Shown here piece by piece: positions 8,030 to 16,804 of a DNA stretch of 64,000 bases. Position numbers and translations under genes: made by a program. A model generated the notes under the pieces. That model did not search any database and was not told where the DNA came from. It saw nothing but the letters and a program-made list of their open reading frames with translations. The first letter of the stretch is position 1. Every line of letters starts with the position of its first letter. Source of the stretch: BOKV01 sp049289295 (GTDB taxonomy: Bacteria; Pseudomonadota; Alphaproteobacteria; Rhizobiales; Rhizobiaceae); the NCBI GenBank assembly GCA_049289295.1, contig JBATLL010000035.1, positions 62,001-126,000 of the forward strand, in the 5' to 3' direction.

Positions 8030-8139
8030 AACGCAGCCCTAGTTTTTCTTGGCCCAGATTTCAGTAAATCTGGTTTGCGCGTTGCGGGTCAAGCGCCAAT
8101 AGTGATGTGACGAATGAGCTTCAGAACGGAGAAACCCCA

Positions 8140-9462
8140 ATGACTGCCCTGGCTAAACGTGAATGGGTGCCTGCACTTTGCGAAACGCATGTCCAGCAGA
8201 TCGCGGCGACAACAGCACGCTGTGCCAGCGAGGCCGTAGGCAAGCGCCTCGACGATCTGATCGCCCTCAACCGTGATATCCATGAGCGCGACTGCTTCAA
8301 CCTCAACCCCGCCACCAATGTGATGAACCCGAAGGCTGAGGCGGCACTGGCCTCAGGGATCGGCTCGCGACCATCGCTCGGCTATCCTGGTGACAAATAC
8401 GAGATGGGGCTGGAAGCAATCGAAGAGATCGAAGTGATTGCGGCAGAACTGGCCGGGGAAATCTTCAGGGCAAAGTATGCGGAAATCCGGGTCGCTTCCG
8501 GCGCGATGGCGAACCTTTATGGCTTCATGGCAACCTGCAAGCCGGGCGACGCAATCATCGCGCCACCTGCTTCCATCGGCGGGCATGTGACACATCACAA
8601 GGCCGGTGCTGCGGGACTGTATGGGCTCACCATACATAATGCGCCGGTTGACGGTGAAGGCTTCACCATTGATGTCGAAGGCCTTCGCAAACAGGCGCAT
8701 GAAATCCGCCCGAAGCTCATTACGGTTGGCGGCAGCCTCAACCTGTTTCCCCATCCCATGCGCGAAATCCGCAAGGTGGCCGACGAGGTCGGAGCATGGG
8801 TCATGTTCGACGCGGCGCACCAGTGTGGCATAATTGCTGGCAATGCCTGGCCTAACCCGCTGGAAGAAGGTGCTCATTTCATGAACATGAGCACCTACAA
8901 GAGCCTGGGCGGGCCGGCTGGCGGCCTGATCGTTACGAATGACAGTGAAATTGCCCGGCGGCTGGACGCGATTGCCTTTCCTGGCCTTACCGCCAACTTC
9001 GATGCGGCAAAGTCGGCGGCGCTTGCCTACACGCTTCTCGACTGGAAGGACCATGGCGAAGCCTATGCGACCGCGATGATCAGCATGGCCGGCGCTCTGG
9101 TCAAAGCCTTCACTGCTCTCAACATTCCCGTGTATGGTGCAGCGCGCGGGGGAACGCTTTCGCACCAGTTCGCAATCGAAGCGGCACGTTTCGGCGGCGG
9201 CCAGACGGCTTCGAAGAAGCTGCGGAAAGCCAGTTTCCTTGCATGTGGAATTGGCCTGCCAATTCCAGAAGTTGCCGGGGATCTCAATGGCCTGAGGATC
9301 GGCACGCCTGAACTGGTGCGCTGGGGCATGTGCGATGAAGATGCACCACGCCTTGCTGGCCTGATCGCCAAAGCATTGACCAGCAACGCACCTGAAGACC
9401 TGGCGCAGGAAGTGGCGACGTGGCGTCAGAGCTTCGACAGGCTGCACTTCATCAACGCGTAA
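8140..9462 (+). CDS. Serine hydroxymethyltransferase-like PLP enzyme
   Basis: The 440-residue fold-type I PLP enzyme is related to GlyA. It shows SLGYPGDKYEMG in place of the GlyA GYPGxRYYGG motif, FDAAHQCGIIAG with the PLP Asp and His, and Schiff-base Lys254 in STYKSLGGPAGG. The residues differ enough from housekeeping SHMT that a side reaction is likely: alpha-methylserine aldol cleavage, a beta-hydroxy-amino-acid aldolase, or similar. The ATG at 8140 is preferred over a GTG at 8107 because GGAG lies 8 nt upstream. A divergent LysR gene probably regulates it. A hairpin follows its stop codon. Confidence 0.75.
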   Translation: MTALAKREWVPALCETHVQQIAATTARCASEAVGKRLDDLIALNRDIHERDCFNLNPATNVMNPKAEAALASGIGSRPSLGYPGDKYEMGLEAIEEIEVIAAELAGEIFRAKYAEIRVASGAMANLYGFMATCKPGDAIIAPPASIGGHVTHHKAGAAGLYGLTIHNAPVDGEGFTIDVEGLRKQAHEIRPKLITVGGSLNLFPHPMREIRKVADEVGAWVMFDAAHQCGIIAGNAWPNPLEEGAHFMNMSTYKSLGGPAGGLIVTNDSEIARRLDAIAFPGLTANFDAAKSAALAYTLLDWKDHGEAYATAMISMAGALVKAFTALNIPVYGAARGGTLSHQFAIEAARFGGGQTASKKLRKASFLACGIGLPIPEVAGDLNGLRIGTPELVRWGMCDEDAPRLAGLIAKALTSNAPEDLAQEVATWRQSFDRLHFINA

Positions 9463-9476
9463 ATATCGAAGGGGCA

Positions 9477-9509
9477 ATTGCCGGCTTTGGGCACGCCCGA
9501 ACCGGCAAT
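9477..9509 (+). terminator. Hairpin downstream of the SHMT-like gene
   Basis: ATTGCCGG (9477-9484) pairs perfectly with CCGGCAAT (9502-9509), and an inner GGGC/GCCC pairing extends the stem. It begins 14 nt after the SHMT-like stop codon. There is no clear T-run after it, so it may stabilise the 3' end or act with other factors. It separates this gene from the riboswitch-controlled metA. Confidence 0.5.
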
Positions 9510-9553
9510 ACTCCAGCCTCTTGCGCTGCAAACTCAGGGCGCATATCTTTGGT

Positions 9554-9608
9554 TTCGTGGTGATTTGGCCGGCCGGCTTGCAGCCACGTAAAACAACTCG
9601 CTAAAGGG
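9554..9608 (+). promoter_or_regulatory. SAM-II riboswitch (metA motif)
   Basis: The leader of metA contains the conserved metA-motif elements in order. CGTGG (9556-9560) pairs with CCACG (9584-9588), enclosing TGATTTG and GGCCGGCTTGCAG; then come the A-rich GTAAAACAA strand and TCGCTAAA (about 9598-9604) of the pseudoknot. Known SAM-II RNAs bind S-adenosylmethionine and shut off translation of methionine genes in alphaproteobacteria, which fits the metA gene starting 68 nt downstream. A weak promoter (TTGCGC-N17-TATCTT, 9521-9549) would start transcription at the edge of the aptamer. Confidence 0.93.
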
Positions 9609-9675
9609 CCGATGGGAAACACCCCAACGGACTGGCAGCGCAATTCGCGGTCGGTTACTTGTTGGAGTGCATGAA

Positions 9676-10593
9676 ATGCCGATCCGTATTCCCGACCTTC
9701 TTCCCGCCCGCACAGCGCTGATCCGCGAAGGCGTGATGGTGATGGACGAGTCGGTCGCGGTTCGCCAGGACGTGCGTCCCCTGCAGATCGGCCTGCTAAA
9801 CCTGATGCCCAACAAGATCGCGACGGAAACGCAGCTTGCCCGTCTCATAGGCGCGACACCGCTTCAGGTTGAACTGACACTTGTGCGTATCGGTTCACAC
9901 CAGGCGCGCAACACGCCTGAAGAACATCTGATCAATTTCTATCACACCTGGGAAGAGGTGAAGCACCGCAAGTTCGATGGCTTCATCATCACGGGTGCGC
10001 CGATTGAAACACTGCCTTATGAGGACGTGACCTACTGGGAGGAAATGAAGGCGATCCTTGACTGGACCACAACCCATGTCCATTCGCCCTTCTTCATCTG
10101 CTGGGGCGCTATGGCTGCTGCCTGGCATTTTCACGGTATTCCAAAATATGAACTGCCGAAGAAGGCTTTCGGTGTCTATCGCCACCGCAACCTCAAGCCA
10201 TCCTCGCCCTACCTGGCGGGCTTTTCGGATGATTTCGCAGTATCGGTATCGCGCTGGACGGAAGTGCGGCGGTCTGACCTGAAGCCAGAAATGGGTCTTG
10301 AAGTGCTGATGGAATCCGACGAAACGGGGCTGTGCCTGCTTTCGGAGGAGAAGGGCAACCGTCTCTACATCTTCAACCATGTGGAATATGATTCAACGAC
10401 ACTGGCGGATGAATATTTCCGCGACGTGAATGCCGGGACGCCGATCGAAATGCCTGCCAACTACTTCCCGAAGGATGACCCTTCGATCAAGCCGCTCAAT
10501 CGCTGGCGCAGCCATGCTTTCCTGCTGTTCGGCAACTGGATCAACCAGACATACCAGACGACGCCGTTCGACATTGAACGCATCGGCAATTGA
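9676..10593 (+). CDS. metA: Homoserine O-acyltransferase MetA
   Basis: The 305-residue cytoplasmic enzyme of the MetA glutamine-amidotransferase-like fold activates homoserine for methionine synthesis. It carries LLNLMPNKIATETQ, the nucleophile Cys142 in FFICWGAMAA, and the C-terminal His/Glu region (FNHVEYDSTTL). Family members use either succinyl-CoA or acetyl-CoA and the residues seen here do not settle which; alphaproteobacterial members often use acetyl-CoA. The ATG at 9676 is chosen because TTGGAG lies about 9 nt upstream and MPIRIPDLLPA is the usual N-terminus. A SAM-II riboswitch precedes it. Confidence 0.93.
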   Translation: MPIRIPDLLPARTALIREGVMVMDESVAVRQDVRPLQIGLLNLMPNKIATETQLARLIGATPLQVELTLVRIGSHQARNTPEEHLINFYHTWEEVKHRKFDGFIITGAPIETLPYEDVTYWEEMKAILDWTTTHVHSPFFICWGAMAAAWHFHGIPKYELPKKAFGVYRHRNLKPSSPYLAGFSDDFAVSVSRWTEVRRSDLKPEMGLEVLMESDETGLCLLSEEKGNRLYIFNHVEYDSTTLADEYFRDVNAGTPIEMPANYFPKDDPSIKPLNRWRSHAFLLFGNWINQTYQTTPFDIERIGN

Positions 10594-10643
10594 TCGTCGG
10601 GATCCGGTTGCAGGCTGAAGGGAAACCTGTTTGATTTACGCTC

Positions 10644-11831
10644 ATGTTCCTACCGTTCTTCCTTGAACTGAAAGCCGCCAAGATTCCCGTCACGCTGCGG
10701 GAATACCTGACCCTGCTCGAGGCCATGGAGAAAGAGCTGGTCACCTTCGATGTCGAGGGATTCTACTTCCTTGCCCGCTCGGCACTGGTCAAGGATGAGC
10801 GCCACCTGGACCGGTATGATCAGGTGTTTGCCAAGTCCTTCAAGGGACTTGAAGTGGTTTCAGGCGCGCCAGAATCCGTTGAGAGCACGGAATTGCCGGA
10901 AGAGTGGCTTCGGAAGCTGGCGGAAAAGCACCTCAGTGACGAGGAGAAGGCGCTGGTCGAGTCGCTCGGCGGCTGGGACAAGCTGATGGAGACGCTGAAA
11001 AAGCGCCTCGAGGAGCAGCACAAGCGCCACCAGGGCGGCTCCAAGATGATCGGCACTGCAGGCACTTCGCCCTTCGGCGCCTATGGCTACAATCCGGAAG
11101 GTATTCGCATCGGCCAGAAGGAAAGCCGCCATCGGCGCGCGGTGAAGGTCTGGGACAAGCGCGAATTCCGCAATCTCGATGACAGTGTCGAGATCGGCAC
11201 GCGCAACATCAAGGTTGCGCTGAAACGGTTGCGGCGGTGGGTGCGCGAGGGAGCGCAGGACGAACTGGACCTGAACGCCACAATCAGGGCGACAGCGGAA
11301 CATGGCTATCTGGACGTCAAGACCCGTCCCGAACGACGCAATGGCGTCAAGGTCCTGTTGTTCCTCGACAATGGCGGGTCGATGGATGACCATGTCAAGA
11401 TCGTCGAGGAACTGTTCTCAGCCGCCCGCACGGAACTCAAGAATCTGGAACACTTCTATTTCCACAATTGCCTTTATGAAGGCGTGTGGAAGGACAATCG
11501 GCGACGCCACAGCGAAGTCATGCCAACGCTAGACGTGCTTCATACCTATGGTTCCGACTACAAGGTGATCTTCGTGGGCGATGCCGCGATGAGCCCGTGG
11601 GAGATCATCCAGCCGGGTGGCTCGGTCGAGCACTGGAACACGGAGTCAGGCGAGATGTGGCTGCGCCGGGCGCTGGAACACTGGAAGCATTCGATCTGGA
11701 TCAACCCGGTGCCAGAACATGCCTGGCGCTACACCCAGTCAACGCAGATGATCGGCAAGCTGTTTGGTGGGCGAATGTACCCCATGACACTGGCCGGGCT
11801 GGATGGCGCGATGAAGGAACTGTCGCACTAG
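10644..11831 (+). CDS. vWA-domain protein, CoxE-like partner of MoxR
   Basis: The 395-residue protein has an N-terminal helical region (about 1-120), a charged linker and a C-terminal von Willebrand A-like domain. The MIDAS-like DNGGSMDD begins at Asp242, and the domain ends with IFVGDAAMSPWEI and an HSIWINPVPE segment. Such proteins act as the partner of a MoxR ATPase. The likely partner is the ATPase at 5189, although several unrelated genes lie between. The gene follows metA by 50 bp. The altered MIDAS (no second Ser) appears to be normal for this subfamily. Confidence 0.82.
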   Translation: MFLPFFLELKAAKIPVTLREYLTLLEAMEKELVTFDVEGFYFLARSALVKDERHLDRYDQVFAKSFKGLEVVSGAPESVESTELPEEWLRKLAEKHLSDEEKALVESLGGWDKLMETLKKRLEEQHKRHQGGSKMIGTAGTSPFGAYGYNPEGIRIGQKESRHRRAVKVWDKREFRNLDDSVEIGTRNIKVALKRLRRWVREGAQDELDLNATIRATAEHGYLDVKTRPERRNGVKVLLFLDNGGSMDDHVKIVEELFSAARTELKNLEHFYFHNCLYEGVWKDNRRRHSEVMPTLDVLHTYGSDYKVIFVGDAAMSPWEIIQPGGSVEHWNTESGEMWLRRALEHWKHSIWINPVPEHAWRYTQSTQMIGKLFGGRMYPMTLAGLDGAMKELSH

Positions 11832-11884
11832 GCCCGCCAACCTGCCCGAACTAGCCTCGCGAAGGGTACGATCCCGCCAGCCAA

Positions 11885-14800
11885 CTAGCCTGTAGACTGC
11901 TGGCTGCCCTCGGCGTCTAGCCAGTGGGCGATCCTGGACAGGACCCCGTCGGGCGAAACGGGCTTGGAAAGGTAATCGTCCATCCCCGCTTCAAGGCAGC
12001 GCTCGCGATCACCCTTGATGGCATGGGCCGTTACACCAATGATCACGGTGCGCCCGTGTCTTTCGGCCTCCAGTTGCCGGATTCGGGCGGTTGCCTCAAG
12101 GCCGTTCATGACCGGCATGGAGACATCCATAAGGATCAGCCTCGGCTGGTGCTCAAGATAGGCCTTGACCGCCAGATCGCCATTGTTGACCAGATGGAAG
12201 CGCCTGCTGGTCTGCTGCAGGATCTGGGTAAAGACGATCTGATTGACCTCATTGTCTTCCGCCACAAGAATTTCAATGCCGTCTGCTGACGGATCAACTG
12301 CCACGACTGGTTCTGCTTTCGCCTCACGGGTCGCAGGTTCACTCGCGGCAAGCCGCTTTCCATTTTGTGTCCGGCTGGCAAAGACGGTTGATTCCTGCAG
12401 CACGGCCACCATGGTTTCCAGCAGGAGTGCCGAGCGGGCCGGCTTGGACAGATGAGCCTCCACGCCAAGCGAGGAGAAGGACTTGCCTTCTTCGGTGTGG
12501 TCGACCGACGTCAGCATGATGATCGGGATTGATGCAGTGAGCGGGTTTTCACGCAGTGCCCGTGTGAGTTGGGCGCCATTCATCACCGGCATGTGGTAGT
12601 CGAGCGCGATCAGGTCGATGCCGACACCCGCGGAGACGGCGGCTTCAATGATCGAAAGCCCGGCCTGCGCGCTGTCGGACGCAGCGGCGTCAAAGCCCCA
12701 AACGCTCATCTGCTCCAGCAGGATGGCGCGATTGACCTTGTTGTCATCGATGATGAGGACACTTGCGCCTGAAACATCCACGGGTGGCTTTGTGGAGCCT
12801 GCCGCTTCATGCACCGGCAGTTCAATCGTGAAACTGAAGGTCGAACCTTCGCCCAGCACACTCGTAACCGCCATTTCGCCACCCATCAGGGCGACGAGTG
12901 AACGCGCGATTGAAAGGCCCAGGCCAGTGCCTTCATGCTTTCGGGTGGCGGAGGAATCCGCCTGGCTGAACTTGTCGAAAACGGTAGCCAGCATTTCTTC
13001 CGAGATGCCGATACCGGTGTCTTCCACCCTGAAGTTCAGCGTTGCGATCGACTTGTCGTCCTTCGTTTCGACTGCTCCATCCACCTCAACCAGAATATGC
13101 CCGCTTTCGGTGAACTTCACCGCGTTTCCTAGCAAATTGGTGATGATCTGGCGCAGGCGGCCGACATCACCAACGACCATTGTCGGCAAGGCCGGATCGA
13201 TGCGAACCGCCAGTTCCAGATCCTTTTCGATCACTTTTGCAGAAACCAGCGTGGCGACATCTTCAATCGCTTCGCCCAGCAGGAATGGCGCTGGGTCAAG
13301 TTCCATCTGCCCCGCGTCGATCTTGGAGAAGTCCAGAATGTCATTGATGATGGTCAGCAGTGCATTGCCGGACTTGACGATGATATCGGTAAAGGTTCGC
13401 TGCCGCGCATCGAGTTCGGTCTTGGACAGCAATTCGGCCATGCCCATGACGCCGTTCATGGGAGTCCTGATTTCATGACTCATATTTGCCAGGAATTCCG
13501 ACTTGGCTCGCTCGGCCTGTTCCGCCGCTTCCTTGGCGCTCATCAGTTCAGTCACGTTGGAAAGCGTGGAAATGACATAGCCAGCGGCAGTCTTGCGCGT
13601 TGCCAGGACGTACCAGTCCCTTTCGCCGTGAACGATCTCCGGTTCGCCATCGCGATCAAGCGAATGCTGGCGCATGGAAAAACGTTTCTCGACCCAGGCT
13701 TCCAGATTTTCCTGCGCGACCAGGTACTTGTCGCAACTTGCCATGAGGCGCAGGCAGTCGCGATACTTCATGCCCTTCGCCAGCAAGGGTGCCTTGTCGC
13801 CATACATGCACGCATAGGCCTGGTTGAAAAGGACCAGCCGATCATCGGCATCATAGACCGCTACTGTCATCTGCAGGGATTCAAGCGTGGCGGTGAGGAT
13901 TTCACCGGCATTTTCCAGCTCGGCCCGTGTCTTTTGCAGTTCGAGCTCGCGCACCTTGGCGAGCGTGACATTGCGGCCCGACCCCATATATCCGGAGAAC
14001 CTGCCATTGACGTCATGAACCGGAACGCCGGATATCGAAAGCCAGACCGTCGAACCGTCCGGCTTGGTGCGTGAATGGACGAAATCGCGGAACGGCCGAT
14101 GTGCGTCGAGCTCCGCCAGGTGCGCTTCGAATTCTTCCTTTGTCGTACCGGGCACACCGGTTTCGCGGCGCGTCTTGCCGATCAGCGCATCGGGCTTGAC
14201 GCCGGTCACGGATTCGAAGCTTTCCGAGAAGTCGATGAACCTGAGTTCGGAATCCATTTCCCAGAACCAGTCGGTATTGCTCTCGGCAAACCGGCGGAAG
14301 CGTTCACCTGCCAGTTCCAGTTCGCGCTCCATGCGCTTTGAATCGGTAACATCGGAAATGGTAATGACCACGCCGCCACCTTCACGCGGTTCCGCCTGAA
14401 TGAGCACGTCGCGCCCGCCTGCGGTCTTGCGTTCGACCTTGTGGGGCTTTGCCGCGGCTATGTCGGCTGCGATCCGGTTGCGTTTCCTGGTGGCTGTGCG
14501 GCCCTTGCCGTAGCAGCCCTTCGTCAACTGATGGTCGAGATAATCGGTCCACAGCGCGCCCTCTGCCACGAGTTCAGGCGGGACATCGAGGAGATCCGCG
14601 ACCTTTCGCGAGGCAAACTCGATTCGCTCCGGCCCGAACACCATCAGACCCAGCGCCATTGTGCCTGTTGCTTCGGACAGGAGCGTGCTTGTCCTCGCGC
14701 TCCTCGCCTGTGCTGCGGCCAATTCCTCCTCGCGCTGCTTGAGTTCACTCACATCAGTGCGCACAGCGACACGCATGCCGGAATCGGTCATGTAGTCCCG

Positions 14801-15931
14801 CCGCATGATCCAGCGCCCGTCATGCGCCAGGAAGGTGATGGCCTTGCCCAGTTCCGACTCGCGCTGGACCAGGTAATTGTCGACCCACTCTTCTTCCTTG
14901 CCCTTGATACCGGCGACGATGCCGCTGCGGGCCAAGTCGATCATCATGTCGCGTATTTGGCGACCCGGCACCAGTTCGGCACCGCCGCCAAACTGGGCGC
15001 GAAAGGCCGAGTTGCAGGCGATCAGGCAATCATTGTTGTCCCACAGCGCAAAGCCATCCACCATGGACTCGATTGCATCCTGCAGGCGCAGCTGCATTTC
15101 TTCCGTACACCGCTTGGCTCGGGCAAGCTTTTCTTCCTTGCGATGAGCTTTCGTCACGTCCGTATAGGTTACGATAAGCCCGCCATTGCGGCGTCCCTTG
15201 GCCGACACATTGATGATGCGCCCTGCTCCCGCATTGCGCTGAAGTTCATAATCAATGCCCTGCGTAATGTTGCGCCGGATTTCGCGGATGGTCCTCGCCG
15301 CATCCCGCTTCGAGCCGAAGTCGCCGCGCTTGAGGCAGAAGTCGAGGAAACTGTTCAGGGTGACGCCTGGCGAAAGCACTTCGGGCGGCATGTCGAGCAT
15401 TTCGGCAGCGCGCGAGTTGCAGTAGACAACGCTGTCAGTGTTAAAGACGACGAGGCCTTGAAGCATCATCTCCATGGCTTCATCGATGAACTGGCGCGAC
15501 TTGTCGAGATCCTGCGCGAGACGGGAAATCTCCGTCTGGTTCGAAGAACTGGTTTTCGTGTCCTCGACCCGAATGAGGCAGGCTCCCGTCAGGCCGCAAT
15601 CCTGCAGAGGCTCCACCCGCACGACGAGGTCACAACCCTCCTGTGCAGCATCAAGGCTCTGGACATCAATGGCCCTGGGTGCGTCTTCGAGCAGTCTCCT
15701 CAGGTCAGCGCTTGAAGTTTTTGCCGTTCCCGGCAAACAGAATGGTTTGGCGACAGCTGCACTGGCCGGATCAGCGCAGAGCTCGGCATAGGCCTTGTTG
15801 GCAAACAGGAATTCCAGCTCGCTGCCCACAATCGCAATTGGCAGATTTATCGCATCAAATGCGCGCGCAAATATCGCGGACGATTGAATCGCTGGCGAAT
15901 CCCCTTTCGAGTGCCTTTTTCTGGTGACCAT
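11885..15931 (-). CDS. Cytosolic hybrid histidine kinase with six PAS-like modules and two receivers
   Basis: The 1348-residue protein has no evident membrane segment. About six PAS-like sensor modules lie end to end (roughly residues 20-130, 150-265, 285-400, 415-535, 545-670 and 680-795), several of the PAS_7 type. Next come HisKA with phospho-acceptor His819 in ANMSHEIRTPMNG, an HATPase domain with N and G boxes (ITNLLGNAVKFT, GTGLGLSI), receiver 1 with Asp1111 (ALDYHMPVMNG) and receiver 2 with Asp1269 (LMDVSMPVMNG). ATG 15931 is preferred over TTG 15943 because GGTTGGGG lies upstream. No response regulator or HPt gene is adjacent, so its output partner is elsewhere. Confidence 0.9.
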   Translation of the reverse strand: MVTRKRHSKGDSPAIQSSAIFARAFDAINLPIAIVGSELEFLFANKAYAELCADPASAAVAKPFCLPGTAKTSSADLRRLLEDAPRAIDVQSLDAAQEGCDLVVRVEPLQDCGLTGACLIRVEDTKTSSSNQTEISRLAQDLDKSRQFIDEAMEMMLQGLVVFNTDSVVYCNSRAAEMLDMPPEVLSPGVTLNSFLDFCLKRGDFGSKRDAARTIREIRRNITQGIDYELQRNAGAGRIINVSAKGRRNGGLIVTYTDVTKAHRKEEKLARAKRCTEEMQLRLQDAIESMVDGFALWDNNDCLIACNSAFRAQFGGGAELVPGRQIRDMMIDLARSGIVAGIKGKEEEWVDNYLVQRESELGKAITFLAHDGRWIMRRDYMTDSGMRVAVRTDVSELKQREEELAAAQARSARTSTLLSEATGTMALGLMVFGPERIEFASRKVADLLDVPPELVAEGALWTDYLDHQLTKGCYGKGRTATRKRNRIAADIAAAKPHKVERKTAGGRDVLIQAEPREGGGVVITISDVTDSKRMERELELAGERFRRFAESNTDWFWEMDSELRFIDFSESFESVTGVKPDALIGKTRRETGVPGTTKEEFEAHLAELDAHRPFRDFVHSRTKPDGSTVWLSISGVPVHDVNGRFSGYMGSGRNVTLAKVRELELQKTRAELENAGEILTATLESLQMTVAVYDADDRLVLFNQAYACMYGDKAPLLAKGMKYRDCLRLMASCDKYLVAQENLEAWVEKRFSMRQHSLDRDGEPEIVHGERDWYVLATRKTAAGYVISTLSNVTELMSAKEAAEQAERAKSEFLANMSHEIRTPMNGVMGMAELLSKTELDARQRTFTDIIVKSGNALLTIINDILDFSKIDAGQMELDPAPFLLGEAIEDVATLVSAKVIEKDLELAVRIDPALPTMVVGDVGRLRQIITNLLGNAVKFTESGHILVEVDGAVETKDDKSIATLNFRVEDTGIGISEEMLATVFDKFSQADSSATRKHEGTGLGLSIARSLVALMGGEMAVTSVLGEGSTFSFTIELPVHEAAGSTKPPVDVSGASVLIIDDNKVNRAILLEQMSVWGFDAAASDSAQAGLSIIEAAVSAGVGIDLIALDYHMPVMNGAQLTRALRENPLTASIPIIMLTSVDHTEEGKSFSSLGVEAHLSKPARSALLLETMVAVLQESTVFASRTQNGKRLAASEPATREAKAEPVVAVDPSADGIEILVAEDNEVNQIVFTQILQQTSRRFHLVNNGDLAVKAYLEHQPRLILMDVSMPVMNGLEATARIRQLEAERHGRTVIIGVTAHAIKGDRERCLEAGMDDYLSKPVSPDGVLSRIAHWLDAEGSQQSTG

Positions 15932-16016
15932 GCAAAACCCCAACCTGAATGACGGCGCAAACCGACATTTCCCACGTGGATTATCGCTGCATTAGGGTTA
16001 ATGGTCCGTGAAACGA

Positions 16017-16041
16017 AAAGGCCGCCCCGAAGGCGGCCTTT
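16017..16041 (-). terminator. Intrinsic terminator of bioY
   Basis: AAAGGCCGCC and GGCGGCCTTT form a perfect 10-bp stem with a 5-nt loop, 25 nt after the bioY stop on the minus strand. In that direction TTTTCGTTTC follows. It also isolates bioY from the downstream hybrid kinase gene. Confidence 0.85.
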
Positions 16042-16066
16042 GACTGCAGGAAAAGGTTCGGGAAAA

Positions 16067-16666
16067 CTATCTGTTTCGCAGGAACGACAGAAGTGGCCAG
16101 GCAAGCGATACCAGGCAGGCGGCGAGCGCCAGCTTGACCAGATCGCCCACGACAAAGGGACCGATGCCCCAGGCAATTGCCTTTTCAGTACCGAACAGCA
16201 CGGCAAGCCAAGCCGCGCCCATGACAAGCATGACAGCTTCGCCAGCAAGCATGGCTGCACCCAGTTTCAGCGGGTTGCGGCTCCAACCCCGGTCAGCGGC
16301 CCATCCGGCGATGACTGCCATGACCAGAAAGCCCGCAAGATATCCACCGGTCGGGCCAACCATGTAGGCAAGGCCGATGCCCTTTTCAGGCGTACCGGCA
16401 AACACCGGGAAACCAGCGGCACCCTCGATGAGGTAAAGTGCAAGCGTGACGGCACCCAATCTGGCGCCATAGGCAGCTGCGATCGCGAAGACAGCCAGTG
16501 TCTGCAATGTCATGGGAACCGGCCAGAATGGAACCTGGGTCTTGGCCGCCAGCATGATCAGCAGTGAACCAGCCAGGGCGAGCAGGCCATTGGTGGCAAG
16601 CCGCATGGCCGGGCTTGCAGGCATCAGGGTTGCAGCCAGGGTCTTTCCGGCGGTTATTGATGTCAT
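16067..16666 (-). CDS. bioY: BioY biotin transporter substrate-binding subunit
   Basis: The 199-residue integral membrane protein has about six hydrophobic segments and the BioY signatures VPFWPVPMTLQTLAV, EGAAGFPVFAG and GPTGGYLAGF. BioY is the biotin-specific S component of ECF transporters and can also import biotin alone. No bioM or bioN (energy-coupling) gene is adjacent, so it is a solitary type here. The ATG at 16666 has GGAGGA 5-6 nt upstream. I could not find a BioR box (TTATMKATAA type) in its 138-bp upstream region. Confidence 0.93.
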   Translation of the reverse strand: MTSITAGKTLAATLMPASPAMRLATNGLLALAGSLLIMLAAKTQVPFWPVPMTLQTLAVFAIAAAYGARLGAVTLALYLIEGAAGFPVFAGTPEKGIGLAYMVGPTGGYLAGFLVMAVIAGWAADRGWSRNPLKLGAAMLAGEAVMLVMGAAWLAVLFGTEKAIAWGIGPFVVGDLVKLALAACLVSLAWPLLSFLRNR

Positions 16667-16804
16667 TTGATCCTCCAATGACTGTATTGATTGCGCCCCA
16701 ACGTATATTGGCTAGTCTCTCGTGTCACAAGTTGCAGTGCGACAACGCGTCATTTTGTGCACTGCAAAGGCAGTTACCGCAAGCCGATGAACCAGGGATG
16801 ACCC

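Noticed and set aside
8353..9531. 392-codon open frame on the minus strand
   Set aside because: It is antisense to the SHMT-like enzyme, whose motifs are intact; no domain is recognisable.
11367..11384. Altered MIDAS (DNGGS) in the vWA protein as a sign of inactivation
   Set aside because: The CoxE-like subfamily paired with MoxR commonly has DxGGS, so this is likely normal.
14441..15715. 424-codon open frame on the plus strand
   Set aside because: It is antisense to the PAS region of the hybrid kinase and has no recognised domain or ribosome-binding site.
16667..16804. BioR operator upstream of bioY
   Set aside because: No TTATMKATAA-type palindrome is present in the gap; the TATATTGG-like stretch does not fit.
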